Assembly: GCA_949825065.1 (NCBI GenBank)
Contig: OX463849.1
Span: 30,802,043-30,866,042 of the forward strand
DNA length: 64,000 bases
Direction: 5' to 3'
Origin: Odontocerum albicorne
Taxonomy: Eukaryota > Arthropoda > Insecta > Trichoptera > Odontoceridae
The translations under genes and the position numbers were made by a program. The notes below the pieces were generated by a model. The model had not been told where the DNA came from. It ran no database searches and was given only the letters and a program-made list of their open reading frames with translations. Shown here piece after piece: positions 35,190-46,199 of the stretch. The stretch's first letter is position 1. Every line of letters starts with the position of its first letter.

Positions 35190-35650
35190 GGACTCTCCAG
35201 TCTAGAGTCGCCTAGAAAGTACTCAGCTCTTGGTCCACTGACATTTCAAATTGATCACCTTTGGCTCCAAGTATCTGTCAGTGAACGGAGAGCGACCACA
35301 CCCTGGAAACCGTACGGGCCGCAGGCTAAACACAGAGGCTAGTCACTTGCGCTTCTGTGTTTTCCCTATCCTCTCTACTGATCCTTCTAACTTCTTCACA
35401 TATTAGTATATTTCAAAATAGTTCTATTACATCCCTGCTCCCACTTAGTATCCACAACAGCACATTTCCTCTGTTACCTAGTACAACACCCCAAAATACT
35501 ATGTGTTAGTAATAGCAGGGCTAACAATATATACAACATGTTTACAATTCCCATAACATCTACTGCGGAGCTTTAGGTAATGGGAAACCACATGAATATT
35601 CTCAACAATATGTGGGACACGTTCCTCAGCATTGACTCACTTTAAGGACG
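35190..35650. repeat. Unclassified two-copy repeat, copy 1
   Basis: About 460 bp is clearly related to 56095-56580, with shared blocks tttggctccaagta, gcttctgtgttttccct and aatgggaaaccac. No terminal repeats or target duplications were seen. The minus strand of the other copy is partly open. Confidence 0.7.
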
Positions 35651-36242
35651 AATTACGAATTTAATTGAATAACTTCATAGTTCAAGCAATTCATCTATAA
35701 CGTTGAATGATATCTCAAGATATTATTTAAATGCATCTACCAAAAAATGCAGTTATTTTTTTCGTTACAACATATTATGTTAACTGAATGAGAAATATCT
35801 AACTAAAATGCAATATGTAGCCCACAAGTGACTCATTGGGATGCTGGAATTTTTAAATGCGTGAGTATTTAGAAATTATTGAGATATGGAAGAATAAATT
35901 AATTAATGAATAAAAAGGACAACTTCAAAAAAAATCATTCATACTTATGGAATCCCTCAACATAACCGGATACGTAATATGGACATGTTGAAGAGCTTGA
36001 CGGGGAGACAAGATTGTCTTTGGTCCGAGTAATCGAGTCTTCGGGTCAAGAACCACTAGAGTTGACACGAAACTCGCAGTTTGTCATCGTTAGTGTTGGA
36101 AATATTAAAGTATATGAACATGCAACAACACTCGCGCACGACTAGCGCGTAGAATTATGGAATTGAACCATGTGTATGGCAGAGGAATGATGGTGAGAGT
36201 TGACAAAAAAATTAGCATTAATGAGTATTTTGAGAAATGTTA
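35651..36242. other. No gene recognised
   Basis: AT-rich sequence with no assignable content. Confidence 0.45.
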
Positions 36243-36244
36243 TA

Positions 36245-36778
36245 AGGGTCTTTCAAATTGAGCGGTTTTTTTTATTGTGTTTTTAATTCTTGAATAAAAC
36301 ACACAATTTGATTTGATTTCAAAAAAAAATTTATTGATCATTGAAGTATAATGTATGACATTTAAACACAAAAAACAATATCGGCCAAATGTCCCTTTCT
36401 TGCAGCTCCGCAGATGTCCACTCTTTTGTCAAAATTCTCGATGACATTTTGATATAATTGCGGTTCTAACTCACCAATAACGTGAATAATTTCGTCATTC
36501 AGCTCAGGAATTGATTGGGGGTCATTCTTATAGACCTGACTTTTCACATAACCCCAGAGAAAATAGTCTAACGGTGTCCGATCACATGATATTGGTGACC
36601 AATTAACATCACCGTTTCCGGAGATTACAATACATAAAATAATTCTCAATTTGAACGCGTTGTTGTATCGTATACGACTCCATTTTTATAAATGTCATAC
36701 ATTTCACTTCTCAAATGTCACGACGTCATCTGTGTTTTATCCAAGATTTAAAAAAACCGCTCAATTAGAAAGGCCCTT
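36245..36778 (-). mobile_element. IS630/Tc1/mariner-group deletion derivative, copy 1
   Basis: Terminal repeats AGGGTCTTTCAAATTGAGCG flanked by TA (36243-36244 and 36779-36780). On the minus strand the transposase remnant reads IQQR.QI at its start and joins directly to SGNGDVNW. The C-terminus CDRTPLDYFLWGYVKSQVY, ELEPQLYQNVIENF and DICGAARKGHLADIVF (36362-36649) follows. The middle of the gene, with the first two catalytic residues, is deleted. The copy at 45252 has the same junction. Confidence 0.82.
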
Positions 36779-36780
36779 TA

Positions 36781-37784
36781 GTTAATTTTCTTTATGTCTT
36801 CAACTTTCTTAAGGATGGTGCATATTTGATAACTCTGGGAAAATCATTCAACAGTCACTTTGATTAGACGACAAATGATGATCTCTGAAATGAGGTGTGG
36901 TATAAACAAAGAAAAACTCATTGCCAGAGAGAGATGAAAACATCATTTCTCTTAAAGTGAAATCTGTTTGCATAAAAATAGAGTTGCCTTAGTTTTTTTT
37001 TTATTTTGTTACGTTTAGGCTTTTTTTCGACTCAACGATTTGTTTATGTGTACTTAAAACTGTTTTTTGTGACAAAGGGGTGATCTATTACCCCTAGTGA
37101 CAGTCTGCGACACCTTTTCTACACTTTAAAAATCACCAACAAATAACAAAATTACTTTCTTAAAAACTGTATATCTAAAGAGATCCCAAGTGGTGGAAAA
37201 GTGTTGAAGATTCTACTTAAGTGCTCTCGAATCTAAAAAAGTGAGACAAAAAGAGAAGAATCACAGGTTTTCACTGTTGTGCTACGTGCAAGAATAAACT
37301 GAACTATAAAAAGCTTTTTATCGTTTATTTAAGTCTCACGTCCAAAGCTTCGGATCTAAAAAGGCATTAAACAAAGTATGTGTTTATATCAATGACTCTC
37401 GAAGGGCCATTAATTTTTATCGCTTTGGAGATAATTTTTAATTTATGGATGGATCTTATCTTATAGCTTACACGCATTGTTCGCAAAATACGAATATTTA
37501 TGGTCCTGTTTCTGAATCGCAAATATTTTTGCTTTTGGTTACGAATCATACGCGTGTCGAAAATTATTTACATGGTCGGGTTACAAATACAAAGACGTTC
37601 GATTATACCAGACATGACCAAACTATGGCCCGCGGGCCAAATCAGGCGTACGATATTTATTTTTGTAGCGTACAATGAAGTCGTATATACGAGTATGTTA
37701 ATGTAATGTAATTAAACGTGGCTAGTAATTTAGTGGGTGAAAATCCTACTATGGAAGAAAACGAAAAGGATCATTTTATGTAAC
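36781..37784. other. No gene recognised; possible hAT terminus
   Basis: Near 37608-37640 the sequence ccagacatgaccaaactatg, then gcccgcgggcc, resembles one end of a hAT-type element. No matching second end or 8-bp duplication was found. Confidence 0.35.
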
Positions 37785-37848
37785 GCCGTTCAGAGAGCAC
37801 TCTCTCTTCAAGGGCGCTCTAACTCGAGACTCGAACCCATTATTACTA
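37785..37848 (-). repeat. SINE-D fragment
   Basis: Reversed family motif: gccgttcagagagcactctc, then gggcgctctaactcg and gactcgaaccc (37829-37839, the reversed B-box). It abuts the TIR element at 37849. Confidence 0.65.
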
Positions 37849-38394
37849 TACTTGAGAAAATGTAGCATGGTCCCTTTGACAATTCACAAATTTGCCCCAA
37901 TACAACCTTGTAATGACGTTCAGTAATTTTAATTATTTATCAACTTTAATATAAGTCTCGATTCTAATAAATAGCAAGTTATTTAGGTAAATACATTACA
38001 TAAAACTAACAATTATGACAAATTAATACATCTTGTTACAAATTAGCAAAAATGTGGCAGTTTGTTAAAATCAAATAATATTTGGTGACGTTTGTCAAAA
38101 GTCACTACGTTAGTCTGGATTGGCTAGGGATGGAGTATACGATAATTGAATTTTCGATTTGTTTATACCTAAAATTATGTTCGTAATTAGTATTAATGCA
38201 TAGTGGACCTTGGCCTATTTTAAGATAAATACAAATCATACAATATATTAGAAAGTCAGCGTAATGAAAATTAGGAATTCAAACGTCAGTTTAGAGAAAA
38301 AAAAAATCCAATTTATAAAAAAACGATTTTACCCCATCCCTTTGAGACATGAAATTTCAAATGTCCCAGGGACTATCCTACATTTTCTCAAGTG
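37849..38394. mobile_element. 546-bp TIR element, uninterrupted copy
   Basis: Inverted ends of about 33 bp: TACTTGAGAAAATGTAGCAT on the left and CACTTGAGAAAATGTAGGAT read inward on the right, with TA at 37847-37848 and 38395-38396. No recognised transposase, so this is probably a non-autonomous TA-target (Tc1/mariner or pogo-type) element. Interior sequence matches the flanks of the mariner and hAT insertions at 52425-54940, so this copy shows both empty target sites (about 38007 and 38200). Confidence 0.82.
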
Positions 38395-39071
38395 TAAACA
38401 AATCACGTTTGGCAATTATAGTAGCATCCGAGCGAATCATGTAGAACACTTCTCTTGTACTCAGCACAACCCTATGGGATTTTCACCATATAGCAATTTC
38501 TTTCTTACTCTACGAAACATCGTTGTACCGTGTAGTCTTCGCAAAGCCTGCATTTTTACAACATTTCCTAAAATCTTATCACTCCCTGCAGCTTAATTTC
38601 ACATTTGATCTACAGCCTTCATCTGCTAAATTTCTGATTCAAAAGAGCATATAAAATATAATATAATTTGCTTTTTTTTTCGAAACAAATTTTGATCAGC
38701 GTTTTGATGTCTGTATCTTTCCAGAAATTGTCTTCTCTATCTTTCCATAAGTTCGTACTTTTATTTGTTGCATCACAAAAGAAATAAAAACTTTATAAAG
38801 CATATATGAGTTATCGTTGGAAAGAAAATACGCCTACTCTAATTTATTTTATAAAATTATCGCTTCATACTTACACTGTGTTGAAAAGTGACGAAAATAG
38901 ACTTTCTTAAATGTCAAAAGTTACAAAGGAGAAATTGAAATACAAATTTCCATATCAATCAATATCGAAATTCGATGCCTTCGAGTATTTATGCTCAAAC
39001 CAGAGGCATAACAAAATTTAATGTGTTTTATTACTTTTTCCTTGTATATAATAAATATTAGTAATTATAAT
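38395..39071. other. No gene recognised
   Basis: Begins with a short piece (38410-38490) related to 5895-5960. The rest is AT-rich and unassigned. The ORF at 38264-38596 runs out of the TIR element and is not a gene. Confidence 0.4.
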
Positions 39072-39240
39072 AGTGTTGTCGGCCGTAATCTAACGGTTAG
39101 CATTCACGTTACTTAAGCGGGCGTCTCAGGTTTGATTCCTGGTGGATTCTATTTATGACTGGTTTTAATCTTTGACCGTTTTATATCAGAATTTGTGTTA
39201 TTTTTGTAGCTTATATGCTGCAATGTATAAATACTTATAT
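39072..39240 (+). repeat. SINE family C, copy 1
   Basis: The tRNA-like head (cggccgtaatctaacggtta, B-box ggtttgattcctgg) is followed by a body shared with 60975-61140 (ttatatcagaatttgtgtta). The acceptor stem does not close, so it is not a tRNA gene. Confidence 0.7.
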
Positions 39241-39639
39241 ACAGAGAAAATGTTTTACATAATTCGCTCGCTCCCGACTTCACACCGAATAGTGTAAAGA
39301 AACACTCCTACACAACATCCTGGCATAGACTGTGAAGTTCTATAAAAGCCAAGAGAACATCAGCAATCCTCTAATCGCTACCCTGGAGGCTTGCGAGAAT
39401 AAGTCCGACCAACCTTTCCGTTATAAGTGCAAACTTCCAAAGCATCATCTTGGCCTGACTAGTCAACCTACAGTATTAGCAGGGAGGACGAAGTTCTAAG
39501 TGAATATGATGGAATTCAAGTAGCCTGAACGAATGGACATGTACGTGCTAAATAATTAGTTGTAAGAATTGTTATCTAGTTATAACCAGTATGCAGGTGA
39601 TAACTATTTCTAATAAATGAAATATTAAGATTATTAAAA
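39241..39639. other. No gene recognised
   Basis: A GC-richer block at 39320-39500 may be upstream sequence of the LINE 3' end at 39640, but no RT motif was seen. Confidence 0.35.
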
Positions 39640-39800
39640 ATAAAATGACTTGTATGAAAATGAAATTAAGTTACGAGTAGGTCATAGTACTGATAAATAT
39701 ATTAGACTAGTTCTTAAGATATAAATTTGTATATTGGTTCATATATAGCCTTTGGCCAATGTTCATGTTATTGATTACTTTATTAAATAAAAAAAATCAT
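39640..39800 (+). repeat. LINE 3' UTR fragment
   Basis: Third copy of the end motif agttcttaagatataaattt, then atagcctttggcca and an A-rich tail. Same family as 14330-14470 and 15120-15240. Confidence 0.6.
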
Positions 39801-39844
39801 AATTAGCTTGGGCCCTGTTATAACGGCCAGACGTGATTTATTTA

Positions 39845-39935
39845 ATCATAGTGGATTTTAGTCCCAAGTTAGAGCGCCCTTGATGAGAGTTTGCTCTCTA
39901 AACGGCGCTATAAAATTGCCATTTGAATTGAATTG
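39845..39935 (+). repeat. SINE-D fragment
   Basis: gtcccaagttagagcgccct, then ctctctaaacggcgctata and an AT-rich end. Confidence 0.7.
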
Positions 39936-40481
39936 AAATAAAAGTGAACAAATAATATGACACTATTAATTTTACACTAATGTGATAATAGTGACATGAA
40001 AATACATGGAAAAAATACGAAGTAGAAGCTTACGTGCTTATTGACATACATAAATTAATTAAGGCCAATCAGAAAGATGTTCAATGCCTTCTTTATAAAA
40101 ATAATAATGCGATCTTTTTTTTGTTTGTAGTACCACCGGGAGTCGAGTTGAAACCCCCGAATGAAAGGCAAACGTTCTAGTAACTATCCCAAGGAGATTG
40201 TTCATTTATAGGATCACAGGAAATAAAAATACTACGCATGAAAAGTTTGCATTTTCAATTGCTTTCGTGTAAACCATTAAAAAAATATTTGCAACATAGT
40301 TCACTCCATTATCCGATATCGCATTAACCGAGTTACGAATTAACCGGGATAGGAAAATATTCCGAATTTTTCTATAACAATCTACAATATTTATTAGAAT
40401 TAAAAAGAAATTGGATACGTGATACGATATCTACCAGTAAATTAAACTGGCGAAAAAAGTAATGTGCAACATATTTTAAAA
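39936..40481. other. No gene recognised
   Basis: AT-rich sequence with no assignable content. Confidence 0.45.
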
Positions 40482-40560
40482 TCAACGGGAATCAAACCCG
40501 CAATCCTTACGGTTGCGAGGCAAATTTCTTACCAACTAGACTACGGAGGTCGTCAAGATG
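40482..40560 (-). repeat. SINE-B, tRNA-like head only
   Basis: The minus strand reads gacctccgtagtctagttgg, then a B-box gggtttgattcccg. This is the most tRNA-like copy of the family. The ends do not form a full acceptor stem. Confidence 0.65.
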
Positions 40561-40954
40561 GTCACGGATGTTTAAACCAAGACAGTAAAATACTTTGTTA
40601 ATATTCATCACATTATGGTCTTAAATGAAACCCCCTACATAAAAATAAAAATCTTAAGCGAATAACTTAGACTAGAATATATTCATATTTCAGTTTGTAT
40701 AACTTCACACATGTTCGCCTTTTAAGTGTGATCTTGTCTAACATTTCATCTGAAAACATATTTGAATTAATCAACCTGCAATATGAGCCTAATTTGAAGG
40801 CTTCTTTGATACAGAGACGAACTGCTAAATTAAATGTTATTTAGGAATCTAAATTTTTTTATATAAAGAATTTATACTTTTGATATGTAGTGTTTGGAAG
40901 TGGATTTCTCGCAATCCGTGAACTACCAAAAGAATCAATCTATCGATTATTGAT
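40561..40954. other. No gene recognised
   Basis: AT-rich sequence with no assignable content. Confidence 0.45.
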
Positions 40955-41115
40955 GACATCCGTGACTTAGTTGGTAAAACGCGGGTATTTCATCCGAGGT
41001 TTTTAAGTTCTTATGGTAACCAAAAAAAAAGGTGATCCCAACATAGTTAAAGGTCTCTTTAACATATTTTTGGTTGGATGGAAGAGATTGCCACATGACA
41101 ATAAGCCCACCAAGT
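40955..41115 (+). repeat. SINE-B with LINE-like 3' tail
   Basis: The head gacatccgtgacttagttgg and an A-rich body lead into ggttggatggaagagattgc (41072-41091), the 3'-end sequence of the LINE family at 59590 and 63570. Either this SINE borrowed a LINE tail or the two are adjacent by chance. Confidence 0.6.
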
Positions 41116-41394
41116 GGCACTGTATACAAAAACCATTACAACGAATGGAAACTTCATAGTATACGGTTAGCGACTAAAATGTTTTTTGTCACAAGAAGTG
41201 AACAATTTGACCAAAATGATTCATATAATACATTTTCAATTTTAATTGTTGTTTTTTAAGAACTGTTTTTTTTATTAAAAATCGTAATTTTTTATTTTAG
41301 AAATTTTTTACACGTTTACTTTTCTCTATGATTTTTTTTCATTACTTGTGTATTTTTTTAATTCATTCATTCCATTTTTTTGAGAATTCATATA

Positions 41395-42297
41395 CTACCT
41401 TGATCAAAAAGTTTTAGGACCGGCCACCGTGTGGCGCTGTCAGTCACCCCATTGGAATTCTTTTTTTTGTTATATTACCACATCTATCATTGACACTTCC
41501 CTCCAAATTTCCGCGTCATAGCTTGACATTTGTCAAAGTTACGCTGTACTGAGTACATCTACCTTTGTGCGTGTTTTTGATTTTTTACAAGTTTGAAAAA
41601 GGCATCAACTGTGCATCAACGAGTTTGCATTAAATTTTGTGCGCAAACCTTGGAAATGTTAGAGAAGTGTTTTTCGGTGGCACGAATGCTTCAGAAGTAG
41701 TCGTGAGTCGGTCGAGGATGACGAACGCAGTGGCAGTTGAAAACCGATGAAAATATCGATAAAATCAAAGAAATTTTGGCCGAAAACCGCAAATTGACCA
41801 TTAGAGAGCTGGCAGAGAACTTGAACATCGTTTATGGATCCACTCAAGATATTTTGGTTAATGATTTGGACCTCAGACGTGTCGCTGCAAAACTGGTGCC
41901 GAAAGACCTCAATTTCATGCAAAAAAAGGACCGCGTTGAAATCGCGAAAGACGTGATTTCCATGAGTTTTTGACCAAAAACAACACAAATACTATCCAGC
42001 AGCCTTCAATGTCATCTGATCTGGCTCCCTGCGACTTTTTCCTTTTCAACCGATTTAAAAAACCGCTTCGCGGAACGCGTTACAGCACCCGAGAAGATGT
42101 CATGAAAAAATCGAAAACAGCTCTGATGGACATACCGAAAATTGAGTACCAGCGGTGTTTCGAGGATTGGATCAAGCGCTGGCGTAAGTGCATTGCAGTC
42201 GATGGGGAGTACTTTGAAGGGACCATATCGATTTTGATGAATAAACTTGTATTTTCGATTGTATGAATAAAGTCCTAAAACTTTTTGATCAAGGTAG
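41395..42297 (+). mobile_element. Internally deleted mariner (ACCTTGATC family)
   Basis: The 903-bp element has near-perfect ends CTACCTTGATCAAAAAGTTT and TA at 41393-41394 and 42298-42299. A fourth mariner family in this window. About 0.4 kb of the transposase centre is missing. Confidence 0.9.
41737..42266 (+). pseudogene. Mariner transposase lacking its catalytic core
   Basis: The first open part (41737-41973) is a mariner DNA-binding region: ENRKLTIRELAENLNIVYGS and AKLVPKDLNFMQKKDR. The second (41970-42266) is the C-terminus: SSDLAPCDFFLFNRFKKPLR, YQRCFEDWIKRWRKCI and DGEYFEG. The deletion removes the first two catalytic Asp blocks. Only the last Asp (PCDFF) remains. Confidence 0.85.
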
Positions 42298-42299
42298 TA

Positions 42300-42360
42300 T
42301 GGGAGTTCACATCCTGTAGAAAGACAGGCGTTTTACTAACTAGATTACGAAGGTCATATA
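42300..42360 (-). repeat. SINE-B head relic
   Basis: The minus strand reads gaccttcgtaatctagttag, then a decayed B-box. It lies immediately next to the mariner right end. Confidence 0.45.
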
Positions 42361-43182
42361 AACTGGTTGGTTGGAAGATATTGTAATGTTAAAATCCCGA
42401 TATCGAACTGTATACAACGAAAAGTTAATACAATACATTCATTAGTGGACATTTTCAAAAAAAATCTACTATACAAAGCAGTGCTACTCAAATGGTGACT
42501 CGTGGATTGGTAACCGTAGTGGCCGTAAACTGTAACCTTAATTAAGTTTAAATATGTACATATAGTATTTCTTTAAATTCAATAAATTTACAAAACCTTT
42601 CTTAATATCCACCTAATCTAAAATACTTAAACCGGTCGTTAAAAGATATATACCGGTCTACTCCATTAGAAGGTTAGAGTAGCACTGATGTATATAACGA
42701 ATACGTCTAAAAAGTCCAAGACAAGGAAGTTCGGCCTCTTAACAGAAGTAAGTATAATATATGTTTTGTTTTGTGCCCATTCTTATCCAATTCGCTCCTG
42801 TGAGTAACGAACCCGCTCAATTATTTATGTTTCAGAACTCACAGAAACACAATCAGACAACAATTCTCATAGCATAAGTGACTATCAAATGCAGAGATCC
42901 ATTATACAGGATGTGTGGGGAGGAAGGTTATCAGATCAAGGCATATTTCCCAGAATTAGATCCAATTTTCACAATAAGACAACAGATAATATAATATATA
43001 CATACTATATATCAACATTGATACTATTCATCGAATATTTAATGCAAGACTGTCATATATTGAAATGACATCGTTTCGAAATAATTGAGATTTCTTTTTT
43101 ACTAAGAATTTCGAAGACTGGGATATCAGCTACAAGGCTGACCAAGATATGGATTAACCGATATCTGTATTGTTCAATTTCT
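42361..43182. other. No gene recognised
   Basis: No motif or repeat assigned. Confidence 0.45.
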
Positions 43183-43480
43183 AGTATTATCCATAGCACT
43201 GTATGGAATGGAAACTTGGACAATGGAAAGAAGGAGAAATCATGATAGATGCCTCTGAGATATGTTGTTGGAGGGGGAGGATTCATATCCCATGGACCCC
43301 ATGGCACAACAACGTCTCTATTATCCAAGAATTAGAGATAACCAAAAGACATTCGACGACATGCAGCAAAATAATTTTCACATTGTTTTAGCATGTTGTC
43401 ACGAGGAATATCTAGCGTCTGGAGAAACTGGTGATCACGGCGGAAGGGTAGGGAAAACAAACAAGAAAGGTTTTTTTATG
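43183..43480 (+). pseudogene. LINE C-terminal relic 1
   Basis: Reads LYGMETWTMERRR, then (after a stop and frame change) SIIQELEITKR and NNFHIVLACCHEEYL, then TGDHGGRVGK. This is the LYG.E.WTL ... GH..R...L..L...G.V.G.R order of LINE ORF2 ends, heavily decayed. Confidence 0.6.
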
Positions 43481-43517
43481 AAGGGCATACTAAATAAAAA
43501 AGTTAAAAGGATCCTCT

Positions 43518-43733
43518 TTGAACGCTGTATTCAAAAGAGCTCAGGATCTGAAAGCGTTGAAACAGGTGATACACCAGCTTCCAGACATGCATGTCAACGT
43601 AAACTTTGGCCGGTACCTTCATCAAACTTGTTTCATACCTCCTGACGTTATTGTCCTCTTTGATACAAAAGGTCCAGACAACACAATAGAGCATGGAGAG
43701 GTGCATGCTAGGTTATACGAGATGAGACCGTAA
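43518..43733 (+). CDS. Unassigned 71-codon ORF between two LINE relics
   Basis: MNAVFKRAQDLKALKQVIHQ ... RLYEMRP. It has a balanced composition unlike the repeat artefacts. It is not recognised and has no acceptor or promoter evidence. It may be LINE-derived or an exapted fragment. Confidence 0.2.
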   Translation: MNAVFKRAQDLKALKQVIHQLPDMHVNVNFGRYLHQTCFIPPDVIVLFDTKGPDNTIEHGEVHARLYEMRP

Positions 43734-43739
43734 ACGCCT

Positions 43740-43925
43740 TGCCCAAACAAAAGTTGACGATATTATAGTAAAAAAAAGACAGAAGTGGAAGAAGCCTAGG
43801 CACGTTACCCGAACAACGATGGTCCGTTGGGCATATGAAGTAATCCATACACCCAATTGGCAGAACTAGGCATGTAAGAACAAAGGCACGCTGGGTTGAC
43901 AAAATATATAACCTAGTGACCTAAT
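43740..43925 (+). pseudogene. LINE C-terminal relic 2
   Basis: Across two frames: KKRQKWKKPRHVTRTTMVRW, then PIGRTRHVRTKARWVDKIYN. It matches the RRKWKWAGHVARTTD.RW ... GR...RWVDDI pattern. A different LINE family from the relic just upstream. Confidence 0.6.
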
Positions 43926-45249
43926 ATATCTTTTTGCGTTATAAGGCATGATGGTATTCGTGTATTTACCTAAATTAATGTCACAAAAACAAAATTCATG
44001 GATAAATTCCCGGGAAACGTTTTACATCAAATTTGTCACATGAACAAAATTCGTGTTAGGTAGGCACCTAATCCATTTATTGTCTTGCCTTCAGGCGACC
44101 TTTCCTGACCCTGTTCAAAATTCATTTCATACAAAAAAATGGCGCGAATATATTCACGGATTCATATCAATGGGGAATTAAAAAATATCACGCCATTTCA
44201 TCCCGCGAACCTCTTGAATTTGATTCATAGCATTACATAAAAAAAAAGTTTTCAAAAAGTTCAAAATATGCCAACATTTTATCCCGTTGAATATTTTTTT
44301 AGGAAAATTCTCTTGCAATTTCCCAAAAGACCCCTTGGTTCTGGGCCTGCAATTTTCACTTTTTAAGGCTCTTCTGGGAGGAGCCCTTTTTAAAAAAAGG
44401 CATGTTTTAGCAACGTCCATTTTGTCTGGAAAAAAACATAAACACCCTCAAGATTTAAATTTCCGCTCATAAAAACTGAACGGGCGAGATATGATGACCA
44501 CTGGAAGAGCAATTGTAAAATATTTTATAAAACATTTTAAAGAAAAAATATAATTCATTTCAGGTTCGTTAACTGCCTTTATTCATGAAATTTCACAAGT
44601 AAGGAAGCAAAATGGCGTGCTAAATCATTCGAAATTTTCAAATATCGGTTCACTTACACAAAATGTTGCCAGATAAATTTTCAAATCAATAATATACCGT
44701 ATATTTTCATACATCATATACATAACATATTGATTTTAACCGCTCAGCCTTATACATCATTCGTAATAAAAGCATAAATATTCTAACGCAATCATAGACA
44801 AAAGATGCATGTGGCGAACTAACATTGATTAAGAATATGATAAACAGCAAAGAACTATAAAAGTATTTTAGTACTAACCTAGGTATATACAAGTAAAAAA
44901 TTTATGTGGCGAAAGAGCGATGAAAGTAAAATAAAGACAAAAGGAAAAAAGAGAGCGTTGCATAAAATATGTCGCAAATAATATGTATCAAAAGGATGAA
45001 CACTTTTTTTGGCCAAATGTATAATTTTTGTAGCACCTTGGATGTACAACGTATTGCCAGATGAGTGGAAGTCCTTTATTATTTTATGGCTCAAATGCAC
45101 ACTGAAGGAATGGCTCCTTTCTCAGTGCATTGCTGAATCTGCGAGAATGTGGTTCCACATTGAGAAATTAATCAATGGCAGGGATCTTATTTTCTTTTTG
45201 TCCATGGGTCGATGCGTTAAAATGCAGATTTTTTAGTATTTGTAAACCA
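43926..45249. other. No gene recognised
   Basis: Unassigned. Short ORFs (60-80 codons) at 44178-44472 overlap on both strands and are not convincing. Confidence 0.45.
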
Positions 45250-45251
45250 TA

Positions 45252-45806
45252 CAAGGGTCTTTCAAATTGAGCGGTTTTTTAAATTCTTGGATGAAACACA
45301 GATGGCGTAGCAAACTTGCCTGGGTCTTGTTAAATTTGAGAAATGTAATGTAAGACATTTATAAAAATGTAGTTGTGTACAATACAACAACGCGTTCAAA
45401 TTGTTGAATTATTTTATGTATTGAATCTCCGGAAACGGTGATGTTAATTGGCCACCAAGATCATGTGATCTGACACCGTTGAACTATTTTCTCTGGGGTT
45501 GCGTGAAAAGCCAGGTCTATAAAAATGACCCCAAATCAATTCCTGAGCTGAAAGACGAAATTATTCGCGTTATTTGTGAGTTAGAACCGCAATTATGCCA
45601 AAATGTCATCGAAAATTTTGATAAAAGAGTGGACATCTGTGGGGCTGCAAGAGGTGGACATTTTGCGGATATTGTTTTTGTGTTTAAATATCATACATTA
45701 TACTTCAATGACCAATAAAAAGTTTTTTTAAATCAAAGCAAATTATGTGTTTTATTCAAGAATTAAAAAAATGAATTTAAAAAACAGCTCAATTTGAAAG
45801 ACCCTT
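45252..45806 (+). mobile_element. IS630/Tc1/mariner-group deletion derivative, copy 2
   Basis: Ends AAGGGTCTTTCAAATTGAGC, TA at 45250-45251 and 45807-45808. The transposase N-terminal scrap IQQRVQIVELFYV (about 45390-45425) runs straight into the GNGDVNWPPRSCD region. The C-terminus NYFLWGCVKSQVYKNDPKSI, NVIENFDKRVDICGAARGGH, ending at 45718, is open. The deletion point is the same as at 36245-36778. Confidence 0.85.
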
Positions 45807-45808
45807 TA

Positions 45809-46199
45809 CTTACTATAGTTGAACGTGATTATTATTTGAGGTATCTTGCTATTGATGTTTTTTAAAATGTTGTTTTTTAAAATGTTGTTCCTAGAACTAT
45901 AAAGGGACAAATCTCACCTATATCTAGATATTGGTTTTTTTCAGTGATAAGAGATTTAAGTTGACACATGTAATAAACTAGTTGACATAAAACAGAAATT
46001 CCTAGTGAGTCAGCCTAGTAATTAGGCATGATGGGAGATGGGGAATATGATATTTGAATTGTATGTCTTTAAACTCCTGCTATGGCATTATTATATATTT
46101 CCTTGTCATGTTAAATTAATTAATTAAAAATATTTATGATAGAATTAGGATATAAGGAAAGAATGCAAGTTTAAATAAAATATAGTGCTTAAGATGAAC
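45809..46199. other. No gene recognised
   Basis: AT-rich sequence with no assignable content. Confidence 0.45.

Noticed and set aside
37600..37680. hAT element
   Set aside because: Only one terminus-like sequence. No second end and no 8-bp duplication found.
38264..38596. 110-aa plus-strand ORF
   Set aside because: Spans the right end of a TIR element and unrelated flank. No family match.
39072..39145. Possible tRNA gene
   Set aside because: Same reasons. A second copy at 60975 shares sequence beyond the tRNA-like part.
40482..40560. Possible tRNA gene (minus strand)
   Set aside because: A- and B-box are present but no closed acceptor or proper anticodon stem. Relatives at five other sites show it is a SINE.
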